This document shows positions 24,800 to 33,874 of a DNA stretch of 37,887 nt, piece after piece. The notes under the pieces are model-generated. The model searched no databases. It was not told the origin of the DNA and saw only the letters and a list, made by a program, of their open reading frames with translations. Source of the stretch: Acinetobacter baretiae (GTDB lineage: Bacteria; Pseudomonadota; Gammaproteobacteria; Pseudomonadales; Moraxellaceae); NCBI RefSeq assembly GCF_015627105.1, contig NZ_VTDM01000028.1, positions 1-37,887 on the forward strand. Direction: 5' to 3'. The translations under genes and the position numbers were made by a program. The number at the start of each line of letters is the position of its first letter. Within the stretch, counting starts at the first letter, position 1.

Positions 24800-26917
24800 T
24801 TAAAACTTATAATTTACGGTTAAAAAAACTTCTCTTGGATTACCAGGTGTAACCCATTGTTGGGCATAACTTGAAGCATAATAGGTTTTATCAAACACAT
24901 TATTTAATGTGGCTTGAAAGCGTAAATTATGACTTGCTTCATAATATGCATTTAAGTTGGCAATCGTATATGCAGGCAAATTAAAACCATTGTCTGCCAT
25001 GCTACCCGAACGTGAAGACATATATTGTACATTACCACCTAAACCAATTTTTTGTTCGCCTGATTGCCATAAATCATAGCTTGCCAATAGATTTGCACTG
25101 TGTTTAGGGCTATTTAAAATACGAGCCCCTTGATAGTCGCCTTGGGTCACTTTTGCATGTGTATAGGTATATGCCAGTTTCACATTTAAACGTGCTGTTG
25201 GCTGTGCCCCAACATCTAACTCGACCCCACGGCTTCTTTCTTCACCGTTGGCCATATTAAATAAGTAATTATTGGGATTAGTTGCCAATACATTTTGTTT
25301 TTTAACATCAAATACAGACATCGATGATGTAAGCAACCCATCGAGTAATTTTGCTTTAGCACCTAATTCATAAGTCCAAGATTTCTCTGGATCAAACCCC
25401 TGACCGTTGATATCTAAACCTGAATTTAAATGAAATGCCTGACCCACACTTGCAAAAATAGACCACTGATCATTGATTAAATAATTCACCGATGCTCTTG
25501 GACTAAAATGGGTGAAATTATCCTTGCCTGTAATATTTGTTTTTTTATTCAGTAACGATTGTTTGTAGTAATCTAAACGCCCCCCCAAAAGTACAGACCA
25601 TTGTGGATCAAGTTCAATAAAATCACTTAAAGTTAATGCGGCATTTTTTTGCACTTCTTTTGTGCTCGATACTGTCGTGGTCACAGCAGGTAAATTACTT
25701 GCATATACAGGATGATAAATATTAATAGCAGATGAATTAACACGTTTAGAATTACTGTCTAGCTTTAATTCACTAAGTGTTGTACCAATTACCACTTTAT
25801 GTTCAACACCGCCTGTTGCAAACTCACCCAACAAATCATGATTCAGTAAATAACTGATGGTTTGATTATCACGCAAACGACGTTCACGATCCAAATCTCC
25901 ATTAGCATTTAATTTTTTTAAAAGAGCTTCTCTAGGACGTGCTTCTGTTGAATACCCAGTTAGTTCATTGTTTTTATAGGTGAAAGAGGCTTGGCTTTTC
26001 CACGTATCATTCCATTGATGCTGAATTCTCAATTGTTGTAAATAGTCTTTCATGGTCAGTAAACCATCATTGGTTTGTCCCAAGAAACGACTCGTTGGAA
26101 TCACGCCCAATTGATTATTTACTGCAACAACGCCACGATCAAACATGGTATGAATGGTTGAATATTCACTGTCATAATCAATTTGTGTTTGATCTGACAC
26201 TTGCCATGTCAATTGTGGTGCCACAAAAACACGGTCATTTTTTACAAAATCTCGAAAACTATGGTTGCGCTCATATGCTGTATCTAAGCGATATGCCAAG
26301 GTATCTGTAATCGCATTGGTCGAACCAAGCGCAACACGATATTGATCGTGTGAACCTGCACGAACAGAGATTTCTTGTTCAGGACTAAATTTTGGTTTTT
26401 TAGTGACTACATTTAGCGTACCACCTGGGTCACCTGCCCCATACATGGCCGCTTCTGGCCCCTTTAAAAATTCAACTTGTTGAATATTCGACATATCTCT
26501 AGATGCAGATAAACCTAAATTATTAATACCGTTGCGTAAACTTGATGCACCAATGGTTTGATCTGTATAAAAACCACGAACAGAATAGTTGTCCCATAAT
26601 CCCCCAAAAGGATTGAGTACAGAAACACCACTCACGACAGCCAACGTATCACTGATGCGCTGCACATTTGTATCTTGTAATACTTTTTCAGAGACCACCG
26701 CCACGTTTTTTGGTGTTTTCATGGGGTCAATGGTAAATTTTGTAGATGCATTAGATGGCGTACCTGTATAGGGTACTTTCACAGAACGATCTGACTGAAA
26801 TGAAAGAGAATCTAGTACAGCAACATCTTTATGAGTTGATGTCTTTTGTTCTTCCGCTTGAGTCAAAGGAGTAACACACAGAAGGGTTAAAGGTACAAGG
26901 TTTAGCCACTGTTTCAT
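24800..26917 (-). CDS. TonB-dependent siderophore/metallophore receptor (FpvA/FhuE type)
   Basis: A 705-residue receptor of the TIGR01783 siderophore class. The signal peptide ends at PLTQAEEQ. The plug has VAVVSEKVLQDTNVQRISDTL, NYSVRGFYTDQ, VEFLKGPEAAMYGAGDPGGTLNVVTKKP, and the barrel ends PREVFLTVNYKF. There is no FecA-like N-terminal signalling domain. I choose the ATG at 26917. The TTG at 26932 would lie close to the operator. Divergently transcribed is a siderophore-type ABC importer. Despite the iron-type sequence, the promoter carries a Zur-like palindrome, so a zinc-binding metallophore is a serious alternative to an iron siderophore. Confidence 0.9.
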   Translation of the reverse strand: MKQWLNLVPLTLLCVTPLTQAEEQKTSTHKDVAVLDSLSFQSDRSVKVPYTGTPSNASTKFTIDPMKTPKNVAVVSEKVLQDTNVQRISDTLAVVSGVSVLNPFGGLWDNYSVRGFYTDQTIGASSLRNGINNLGLSASRDMSNIQQVEFLKGPEAAMYGAGDPGGTLNVVTKKPKFSPEQEISVRAGSHDQYRVALGSTNAITDTLAYRLDTAYERNHSFRDFVKNDRVFVAPQLTWQVSDQTQIDYDSEYSTIHTMFDRGVVAVNNQLGVIPTSRFLGQTNDGLLTMKDYLQQLRIQHQWNDTWKSQASFTYKNNELTGYSTEARPREALLKKLNANGDLDRERRLRDNQTISYLLNHDLLGEFATGGVEHKVVIGTTLSELKLDSNSKRVNSSAINIYHPVYASNLPAVTTTVSSTKEVQKNAALTLSDFIELDPQWSVLLGGRLDYYKQSLLNKKTNITGKDNFTHFSPRASVNYLINDQWSIFASVGQAFHLNSGLDINGQGFDPEKSWTYELGAKAKLLDGLLTSSMSVFDVKKQNVLATNPNNYLFNMANGEERSRGVELDVGAQPTARLNVKLAYTYTHAKVTQGDYQGARILNSPKHSANLLASYDLWQSGEQKIGLGGNVQYMSSRSGSMADNGFNLPAYTIANLNAYYEASHNLRFQATLNNVFDKTYYASSYAQQWVTPGNPREVFLTVNYKF

Positions 26918-26942
26918 GTTGTTTAACTTCAATAAAGTTTAC

Positions 26943-26985
26943 GTTATAATATAACATTCTAACTAAAACCTATACACAAATTCAA
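26943..26985 (-). promoter_or_regulatory. Receptor promoter with Zur-like operator over the start site
   Basis: On the minus strand, TTGAAT (26985-26980) and TAGAAT (26961-26956) are spaced by 18 bp. Immediately after the -10 is GTTATATTATAAC (26955-26943), a perfect 13-bp palindrome around one central base that matches the gammaproteobacterial Zur core GTTATAnTATAAC. Placement across the transcription start is typical of repression. The sequence does not resemble a Fur box. It also lies about 290 bp upstream of the divergent importer start. Confidence 0.6.
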
Positions 26986-27243
26986 TATTTATTTAAGATT
27001 CATCATGTTGTAACTATATTATGTATACTTTATCAACAATTACTAAAAATATATAACATATTTAACACATTAAAAATAAAGACTTTTTAAATTTCAAATT
27101 AAGCAATGATTCTTATTTACTTTTTGAACTTTTTTTTCATAAAAATCTGCTTTTTTATGCTTTTTGTATCGAATATCGGTAAAATTCAGCCAGTTTTTTA
27201 TCTTTCATTCAATACAGTAAGCAGGTGGAGAAATATTTTCAGC

Positions 27244-28314
27244 ATGTCTATTCTTCATCGCCATATCCAACACGTATTGATCTATCTGCTGTATATTTCG
27301 GTTTTCATCTTTTTTTTGAGCGCATGCAGTGCTCCTGTACCTTCTGAAGAATCAACCACAAAAACGACATCTTCAGATCAGATTCATGTCACCGATGCCT
27401 ATCATCAAACCGTAACATTATCACGCCCTGCAAAACGTATTGTGGTGCTATTTGAAGCCAGTTTAGATGATTTATATATGCTTGGTGCAGGTCATAATGT
27501 GGTTGGCATTCCTGCCAAAATTTACCACTCACCGAGTTTATTTTCGGCATATCGCCTTCTCGACACACGTATTGCACAAAAACAGATTGCCACACCTAGT
27601 AGCTGGGAAGCATCCACAAATTTAGAGAGTATCGTTGCGTTACAACCTGATTTAGTCTTGGTCAATTCAGCCCAACGAGATGTTATCGAACTTTTAAAAA
27701 GTATGCATATTGCTGTATATGCCGTGCAGTCAGAGAGCTACTCACAAACACGTAAAGAACTGCTTGATTTGGGTGAGCTCACAGGTACCTCTACGCGTGC
27801 CCATGAATTGGTACAATTTATTGAACAAGAAATTCAAGCCATGCAACACACTACACAGTATCCTGCACAACAGGTTTATTATGCTTGGTCGGGTGGACGT
27901 ATTTTTTCAACCTCGGGGCGTAACTCGATGCCAAATACAGTCATGACCTTAGCAGGGACAGAAAATATTATTAAAAGTGACGTAGATCAACCCACGGTAA
28001 ATCCAGAACATTTGCTAGAATGGAATCCAGATGTCATTTTACTTTGGAATTCAGATCCAGCTTTAATTTACGCACGTCCTGAATTACAGTCGCTCAAAGC
28101 GGTACAACATCGGCAAGTATTTAGCTTAAATCCCAGCTTTTTATTTAATCCACACACACCAAAAATTTTATTGGCAGCCAATCAATTACACCATTGGGTC
28201 AATCCCTTAATACAATCAACCGCCCATGCTCACCAAGATCAACAGCGTATCTTAAGCATGTTTTATGGCCCGATCATTGCAGAAAAATTATTGCAACTGG
28301 CTAAAAATACTTAA
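27244..28314 (+). CDS. ABC importer substrate-binding lipoprotein (FecB/BtuF type)
   Basis: A 356-residue periplasmic binding protein. The N-terminal hydrophobic segment ends FFLSAC (Cys28), a lipobox. The TroA/FecB-like two-lobed domain follows, with HVTDAYHQTVTLSRPAKRIVVLF, LESIVALQPDLVLVN and PEHLLEWNPDVILLWN. I use the ATG at 27244 because it gives a normal lipoprotein signal. The frame is open from 27106 but that stretch is atypical. The purine-rich ggtggag site is rather far (14 bases) from this ATG, so the start is not certain. It heads a three-gene import operon divergent from the receptor. The ligand is probably the same metallophore complex. Confidence 0.85.
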   Translation: MSILHRHIQHVLIYLLYISVFIFFLSACSAPVPSEESTTKTTSSDQIHVTDAYHQTVTLSRPAKRIVVLFEASLDDLYMLGAGHNVVGIPAKIYHSPSLFSAYRLLDTRIAQKQIATPSSWEASTNLESIVALQPDLVLVNSAQRDVIELLKSMHIAVYAVQSESYSQTRKELLDLGELTGTSTRAHELVQFIEQEIQAMQHTTQYPAQQVYYAWSGGRIFSTSGRNSMPNTVMTLAGTENIIKSDVDQPTVNPEHLLEWNPDVILLWNSDPALIYARPELQSLKAVQHRQVFSLNPSFLFNPHTPKILLAANQLHHWVNPLIQSTAHAHQDQQRILSMFYGPIIAEKLLQLAKNT

Positions 28315-28323
28315 GGATTTATT

Positions 28324-29340
28324 TTGAAAACCTCTGTTTTTTTCATGATTTATGTGTTCCCCCTACCTTTCATTATTTTTTCTTTACTTATTGGCCCTTC
28401 TCAGCAATTTGGCTGTATTGATTATGCCCATGCTTTACTCAGCTTCGCTTTGCCAGCGCACTATTTTACCCAATACCACGCAACAGATTTGGCCATGATG
28501 CAAAATATTATCGTGAATATTCGTATGCCTCGAGTATTTTTAACGTTTATGGTCGGTGCAGCACTGGCTTCTTCTGGCAATGCCTTACAGGCTGTTTTTC
28601 GAAACCCTTTGGTTGATTCTTACATTTTAGGCATTTCTTCAGGTGCCGCACTTGGTGCAGCGTTAGCTTTACTCACGCAGTGGTTACCTGTACAAATTTC
28701 TGCCTTTCTTTTTGGTATCTTGGCTGTGTGCCTCACCTATGCATTTGCACAGCAACGTTATGAAAAAAGCTCGGTTGTGGTCATTTTATTGTCAGGTATG
28801 ATTGTTTCTGGATTATTTATTGCTGGGCTGAGCATCGTACAATATTTAAGTGATCCTTATAAATTACAAGCCATTGTGCAATGGACAATGGGCAATTTAC
28901 ATCAAGCAACATGGAGCAAAGTGAATCAAGCTGTATTCCCTATTACCGTTTCCTTACTGGGTTTATATATTTTACGTTGGCGCTTAAATTTACTCGCTTT
29001 AGGACATTTAGAAGCGCAAGCTGTGGGCGTAGATCCAAGACGAGACCAAGCGATTGTGATTTTTTGTGTCACACTTGCCACCTCATCATCCGTTGCTGTC
29101 GCTGGAATTATTAGCTTATATGGCTTATTTCTTCCTCATTTAATTCGCATGATGATCGGACCTAATAATGCAAAAACAGTTCCTGCAAACATCTTTTTAG
29201 GTGGTTCTTTTTTATTATTAATTGATAATATTTCACGCACTTTTTCAAGCTTTGAAATTCCTATTGGTATTTTTACCATGTTACTCGGTGCACCTATATT
29301 TTTATATTTAATTCGTCGCTACAACATGAACTGGGCTTAA
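28324..29340 (+). CDS. ABC importer permease, FecCD family
   Basis: A 338-residue inner-membrane permease with eight to ten hydrophobic helices and the family motifs RMPRVFLTFMVGAALASSGNALQAVFRNPLVDSYILGISSGA near the start and GIISLYGLFLPHLIRMMIG near the ATPase contact site. The start is TTG at 28324, supported by AAGGA five bases upstream. The gene follows the binding-protein stop by 9 bp. A single permease gene implies a homodimer, as in BtuC-type importers. Confidence 0.9.
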   Translation: MKTSVFFMIYVFPLPFIIFSLLIGPSQQFGCIDYAHALLSFALPAHYFTQYHATDLAMMQNIIVNIRMPRVFLTFMVGAALASSGNALQAVFRNPLVDSYILGISSGAALGAALALLTQWLPVQISAFLFGILAVCLTYAFAQQRYEKSSVVVILLSGMIVSGLFIAGLSIVQYLSDPYKLQAIVQWTMGNLHQATWSKVNQAVFPITVSLLGLYILRWRLNLLALGHLEAQAVGVDPRRDQAIVIFCVTLATSSSVAVAGIISLYGLFLPHLIRMMIGPNNAKTVPANIFLGGSFLLLIDNISRTFSSFEIPIGIFTMLLGAPIFLYLIRRYNMNWA

Positions 29341-29342
29341 CC

Positions 29343-30113
29343 ATGACCAATATTTTTATTCGTGAGCTCAGCTTCCAACACCAACATCGTCAAATTTTAG
29401 ATCAAATTAATTTACAGTTTAACGCACATCACTTTTCGGTGTTATTAGGGAAAAATGGAAGTGGAAAATCAACTTTATTTAATCTCATGGCGGGAATTTA
29501 TCCGTTACAACATGGTGAAATTTTATTTGAAGATCAACCCTTACAGACCTTAAAAGGGCAACAACGAGCTCGACAATTTGGATTTTTAGCCCAAAACCAT
29601 CAGAGTATTTTTAATTTTCAAGTCCTCGATGTGGTACTTACAGGACGAAGTGCATTTTCAGGATATAGACCGTCCTCTACAGATCAAGATCAGGCATTTA
29701 ATTCACTTCAAGCGTTAGATATTCAACATTTAGCCTATCGAGATTACACCACATTATCTGGTGGAGAACGTCAATTGGTCATGATTGCACGTATTCTCAC
29801 TCAAAACCCAAAAGTTATTTTTTTAGATGAACCAACCAATCATTTAGATATGTATTATCAAGCCTTTTTGATGGAAAAGTTGCAACAGTTAAGCCAGCAT
29901 GGATATACCATTGTGGCCATTATGCATGACCCCAATTTGGCATTTTTATATGCAGATGATTTTTTCTTTTTAACGCAACAACGCATCATTAAAGCAAAAG
30001 ATAAAGATCAAGCAACTTGCCCTCAACATCTACAACAGGTATATGGCTTAGCATTTGAGCAAGGTTTTGTCGCAGGTGAACCCATGGTTATGCCTCGAAA
30101 AAACACATATTAA
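29343..30113 (+). CDS. ABC importer ATPase, FepC/FecE type
   Basis: A 256-residue ATPase. Walker A is GKNGSGKS, Q-loop FLAQNH, signature LSGGERQ, Walker B VIFLDEP and H-loop IMHD. The gene starts two bases after the permease stop codon. It completes a binding protein-permease-ATPase importer for iron-siderophore-class substrates. Its stop overlaps that of the convergent sensor kinase by 4 bp, so transcription from the two sides meets here without a dedicated terminator. Confidence 0.92.
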   Translation: MTNIFIRELSFQHQHRQILDQINLQFNAHHFSVLLGKNGSGKSTLFNLMAGIYPLQHGEILFEDQPLQTLKGQQRARQFGFLAQNHQSIFNFQVLDVVLTGRSAFSGYRPSSTDQDQAFNSLQALDIQHLAYRDYTTLSGGERQLVMIARILTQNPKVIFLDEPTNHLDMYYQAFLMEKLQQLSQHGYTIVAIMHDPNLAFLYADDFFFLTQQRIIKAKDKDQATCPQHLQQVYGLAFEQGFVAGEPMVMPRKNTY

Positions 30114-31474
30114 ACATCGGGCATTAATTTAAAACGTAAGCGAGCACATAGTCCTGAAAATTCTGTGGATTCAGTCAATATAAGCTCGCCTTGAATTAAA
30201 GCCAAAGCAGTATCTACAATAGACAGGCCTAAACCACTGCCAACTGCTTGATGCTGTGTTTCTATCAAGCGAACAAATTTATTGCGCACAAGTTTGCGTT
30301 GATGCTCAGGTATTCCCAAACCACTGTCATGAACTTCCACCACAATCGCTTGTTCTACAGCCATCACTTTAACCAAAATATTGCCCGACTCTGGGGTATA
30401 CTTTACGGCATTGTCTAAAATATTTAAAAAAATACTTTCAATCGTGGCATAAGTTGCCCAAATTTTTGGGTGAATAATATCTGACTCAATCGCTATATTA
30501 AAATGCATGTGTTTTTTAAATATAGCCGCTTGTAATTGATTACTGGCTTGGCGCAATACATCAATAAGATCGACAGCTGTAAACTGTTCTACATTCATAT
30601 CATCTTGATGTGCAAGTTTCATTAACTGTTCAACTAACCTTGCCATACGCTGTGTACTCAGTTGCAGGTCTGTCAGATTTTCTTGATAAATTGGGCTGTT
30701 TTGCGCTGTTCGCTGTAAAAGTTCAATATGTAACTGTATGGCAGTTAGTGGCGTTCGCAACTCATGTGCAGCATTGGCAACAAACAATTGTTGTTGGTTT
30801 TTTGCGTACTGTATCCGCTGAAATAAATAATTCAATTCATTAATAGCAGGTATAATTTCCGCAGGCAATTGGGCAATTTTTATTTCAGATAAATCTGAAT
30901 GATGTCGTTTAGAGAAAACCTGTTTTAAATCTGACAGTGGTCTTAAATGCTTTTTGATCAATAAATGTAAGCCAAACACGCCTAAAGGCACAAAAAACAA
31001 ATAAGGAAGCAACATATTAATTGCCAATTCTTTTGCAAGTGCAACTCTCACACGCATTAACTGGCTAATTTGTATTTGCTTTTGCCCCACAGGACGCACA
31101 TAAATTTTCAAATCACCTCTAGAGGTCATTTGATTACTAAAATAGGCGTGCTCTGCAATCGGCATTAAATAACCATTGGACAATCCAGTTTGTTTTAACT
31201 CAGACTTTTCAACCACATCAATAAACACATCAGTTTCGTTATAACGATGTTGTGGGTTAAAAACAGATGTTTTAAAACTTTGGTTATGTACTTCTAAAAA
31301 GTTCGCCATTTCTTGCATTTGGCGATCAATCACTTCTTGTGATTCCTCTAATGCAATTCGATATGCCGAAATCCCAATTAATAACAATAAAACGAGACTA
31401 AAAATACAAATCGTGACCGACATACGCTCACTTAATCCATAGCTATAATATTTAGCACGTAATTTTTTTAGCAT
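30110..31474 (-). CDS. pmrB: Sensor histidine kinase, PmrB/QseC-like
   Basis: A 454-residue membrane kinase. The first membrane helix is about residues 18-38, followed by a periplasmic sensor region to about 150 and a second helix about 152-173. The dimerisation domain holds the phospho-acceptor in VANAAHELRTPL (His237). The ATPase domain has NILDNAVKYTPE (N box), HDSGLGIP (G1) and GSGLGLSIV (G2). It follows the response regulator by 13 bp and ends the PAP2-eptA-regulator-kinase operon. By analogy with Acinetobacter pmrCAB it should sense envelope stress, metals or low pH and control lipid A modification. A paralogue of the true PmrB is possible. Confidence 0.85.
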   Translation of the reverse strand: MLKKLRAKYYSYGLSERMSVTICIFSLVLLLLIGISAYRIALEESQEVIDRQMQEMANFLEVHNQSFKTSVFNPQHRYNETDVFIDVVEKSELKQTGLSNGYLMPIAEHAYFSNQMTSRGDLKIYVRPVGQKQIQISQLMRVRVALAKELAINMLLPYLFFVPLGVFGLHLLIKKHLRPLSDLKQVFSKRHHSDLSEIKIAQLPAEIIPAINELNYLFQRIQYAKNQQQLFVANAAHELRTPLTAIQLHIELLQRTAQNSPIYQENLTDLQLSTQRMARLVEQLMKLAHQDDMNVEQFTAVDLIDVLRQASNQLQAAIFKKHMHFNIAIESDIIHPKIWATYATIESIFLNILDNAVKYTPESGNILVKVMAVEQAIVVEVHDSGLGIPEHQRKLVRNKFVRLIETQHQAVGSGLGLSIVDTALALIQGELILTESTEFSGLCARLRFKLMPDV

Positions 31475-31487
31475 ATCGAGTTCATCA

Positions 31488-32174
31488 TTAATTTTTTTCG
31501 CTCAAAGGATTTAAGCAATATCCCAAACCACGCACATTACGAATGCGCTGCTTTCCGAGTTTCACACGTAAGTTATAAATATGTACTTCGATGGTATTAC
31601 TATGAATATCATCATCCCAGTCATATAATTTTTGCTCTAACATATCTCGTGAAAAGATCTGATTTGGATACATCATCATCGGTTCAATAATGGCCCACTC
31701 TTTACTCGACAAAATAATTTGTGTGTCACCATCAAAAAAGCGATGGGTTTGAGGAAACATGCTTAATGTCCCCACTTTAAAACACACCTCTTCATCGCTA
31801 TAGGCAGCACCACGGCGTACCACCACCTCTATACGTGCCAAAAGCTCATCAAAAACAAAGGGTTTGACAATATAGTCATCCGCACCTAGCTTCAATCCTT
31901 GAACTTTATCTTTTGTTTGGTCACGTGCGCTAATAATAATTACACCTGTTTTATGAAGGTTTAATGTTTTGCGTAAATATTGCAACACATCCACACCATC
32001 ATATTCGGGTAAACCCAGATCAAGTAAAACAAGGTGATAAAACTGTTTAGATAAGCAATCGAGTGCCTCTAACCCTGTTTTGGCCCAATCAACATGATAG
32101 TTTTCATAGGTCAACAGTTGAATCGTTGTTTTACTAATCATTAAATCATCTTCAATGAGCAGTATTTTAATCAT
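31488..32174 (-). CDS. pmrA: OmpR-family response regulator, PmrA-like
   Basis: A 228-residue regulator. The receiver domain has IEDD at 8-10, phosphorylated Asp52 in LLDLGLP and the lysine in IVKPF. The C-terminal winged helix ends RIRNVRGLGYCLNP, with SNTIEVHIYNLRVKLGK as the recognition region. It is clearly similar to Acinetobacter PmrA (ARDQ, LGADDYIVKPFVFDELLARI, LEQKLYDWDDD). I use the ATG at 32174, which has AAGGA 7 bases upstream and lies one base after the eptA stop. A GTG at 32189 would overlap eptA. Confidence 0.88.
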   Translation of the reverse strand: MIKILLIEDDLMISKTTIQLLTYENYHVDWAKTGLEALDCLSKQFYHLVLLDLGLPEYDGVDVLQYLRKTLNLHKTGVIIISARDQTKDKVQGLKLGADDYIVKPFVFDELLARIEVVVRRGAAYSDEEVCFKVGTLSMFPQTHRFFDGDTQIILSSKEWAIIEPMMMYPNQIFSRDMLEQKLYDWDDDIHSNTIEVHIYNLRVKLGKQRIRNVRGLGYCLNPLSEKN

Positions 32175-32175
32175 T

Positions 32176-33819
32176 TCAAGATCCTTCACAGCGATGAAGT
32201 AAGTCTAAATTAGGGTCTGCAACTTGTGTTTTTACATCTAGTAAATTTAAAACGGTTGGAAATAAATAATCTTGACTCACAGCATCATGTGCTTTTGCTT
32301 TCAAACAGGCTGAATATTGTTTTTTATTTGGCCATTGTTCTGAAAACCACAGCATCATTGGAATATGCGTTTGTTCTTTTGGGGCAATAATATAAGGTGC
32401 ACCATGTAAGTACATGCCATTTTCACCTGTAGATTCACCATGATCAGACAAGTACATCATGCTTGATGCCACTGGCAATGCTTGCAATTGTTTGACCACA
32501 CTACTCACAATATAATCAGTATATACAATGGTATTGTCATACGTGTTAATCAATTGCTCACGTGTACATTTTTGAATGCTGTTGGTGGCGCATGTTGGCG
32601 TAAATGTCTCAAATGCTTTTGGATAACGTTTATAATATGCAGGGCCATGACTGCCCACTTGATGCAATACAATCAATTGATTTGCTTTCAATGATTTAAT
32701 ATCTAAGCCTTTTAGATAGTTTTGTAGACTTTGCAACAATACCTCGTCATAACACTCCCCATCTCCATCACACCATTGTTTATACTGAGGTTGATCTTTA
32801 GGTATAATCACATGCTGAATACGATCACATGCGCCTTTACAGCCCGAATTATTATCAATCCATGTCACTTCATACCCTGCACGTTTTGCAATATCTAACA
32901 ACCCCTCACGATGCGATGCCAAACCTTCATCATATTCTTTTCTTGGCATACCAGAAAACATACATGGTAATGAAACTGCTGTTTGTGTTCCACAAGATGA
33001 CGCTGCGGTAAAATTCACAAGATCAATTTGGCTCAATTGTGGATTAGTTGGCCTTTGATAACCATTTAAACTAAAACTTTGTGCGCGCCCAGTTTCTCCA
33101 ACCACCAAAACCACAATTTTGGGGGGTTGCCCTTGGCCTACAAATTTGGCATCGGTACCATACGCCACCAATGGAGGATTCCCCTGCTTAAATTGTTTTT
33201 TAAAATAACTACTCCCATTTGCAATAATATTTAGAGGAGAGATTTGTCCTTTCATTTCACGATGCTCTCTAAAAATCGGAGCATATTGGCCGTAAAATGA
33301 AAACAACCCTAAACCCGTAATAAACAATGTAATAAAACACACCATAATTTTTTGATAGATTGTTTTTAATACATGTTTCGGTTGAATTTGAATACACATT
33401 AAAAGAATCAGTGGAATAAATAAAAACTCCACAAAATGAATAAACAATGGCACAGAAATTAAATCTTGAACCTCATGTATATCTGTTTGCATCACATTTT
33501 GAATTTGTTCTTTTGTAATATCAATGCCCAATTGATTTACAAAATAACTGCTACTTGCTGTCAGTATAATTAAAAATACAGCAACAATTTTAGCAGTACG
33601 ACGCCAAGATATGATTTGTAAAATAAAAAGATAAAGTCCTGTCAAAATTAAAAAAGTGACACATAAAAACAAAAATTGATAAAAACCATGAAAAGCACTG
33701 TACTCAGCGACTTTTTGGTAAAAACGAAAGTTTGCAAAGCCTGCCATCCATATGGCCAACAACAGATTAAATACAAACAAACTCATATTTAATTGTTTAA
33801 ATTTAAAAGGTAAACGCAT
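32176..33819 (-). CDS. eptA: Lipid A phosphoethanolamine transferase, EptA/PmrC family
   Basis: Transfers phosphoethanolamine from phosphatidylethanolamine to lipid A phosphates on the periplasmic face, which lowers binding of polymyxins. With the ATG at 33819 the protein has 547 residues, the same as E. coli EptA. Five N-terminal membrane helices (roughly to residue 190) precede a sulfatase-fold domain with VVGETGRAQSFSLNGY, the nucleophile segment SCGTQTAVSLPCMFSG, MYLSDHGES and YLHGAPYIIAP, which supply the zinc ligands and catalytic Thr. Upstream in-frame starts (33828, 33867 or further) cannot be excluded. It is in an operon with a PAP2 phosphatase and a PmrAB-like system. Confidence 0.9.
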   Translation of the reverse strand: MRLPFKFKQLNMSLFVFNLLLAIWMAGFANFRFYQKVAEYSAFHGFYQFLFLCVTFLILTGLYLFILQIISWRRTAKIVAVFLIILTASSSYFVNQLGIDITKEQIQNVMQTDIHEVQDLISVPLFIHFVEFLFIPLILLMCIQIQPKHVLKTIYQKIMVCFITLFITGLGLFSFYGQYAPIFREHREMKGQISPLNIIANGSSYFKKQFKQGNPPLVAYGTDAKFVGQGQPPKIVVLVVGETGRAQSFSLNGYQRPTNPQLSQIDLVNFTAASSCGTQTAVSLPCMFSGMPRKEYDEGLASHREGLLDIAKRAGYEVTWIDNNSGCKGACDRIQHVIIPKDQPQYKQWCDGDGECYDEVLLQSLQNYLKGLDIKSLKANQLIVLHQVGSHGPAYYKRYPKAFETFTPTCATNSIQKCTREQLINTYDNTIVYTDYIVSSVVKQLQALPVASSMMYLSDHGESTGENGMYLHGAPYIIAPKEQTHIPMMLWFSEQWPNKKQYSACLKAKAHDAVSQDYLFPTVLNLLDVKTQVADPNLDLLHRCEGS

Positions 33820-33874
33820 AACAACCATCAATATATTCACATATACATTATTACAGTACATCAACATGAAGAGT

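Noticed and set aside
27047..27063. Second Zur-like dyad for the importer operon (aaatatataacatattt)
   Set aside because: Only one half resembles the Zur core. The symmetry is mostly AT, and no -10 fits next to it convincingly.
27105..27117. Possible Fur box (aatgattcttatt) before the FecB-type gene
   Set aside because: By hand it matches only about 11 of 19 consensus positions and lacks symmetry, too weak to call.
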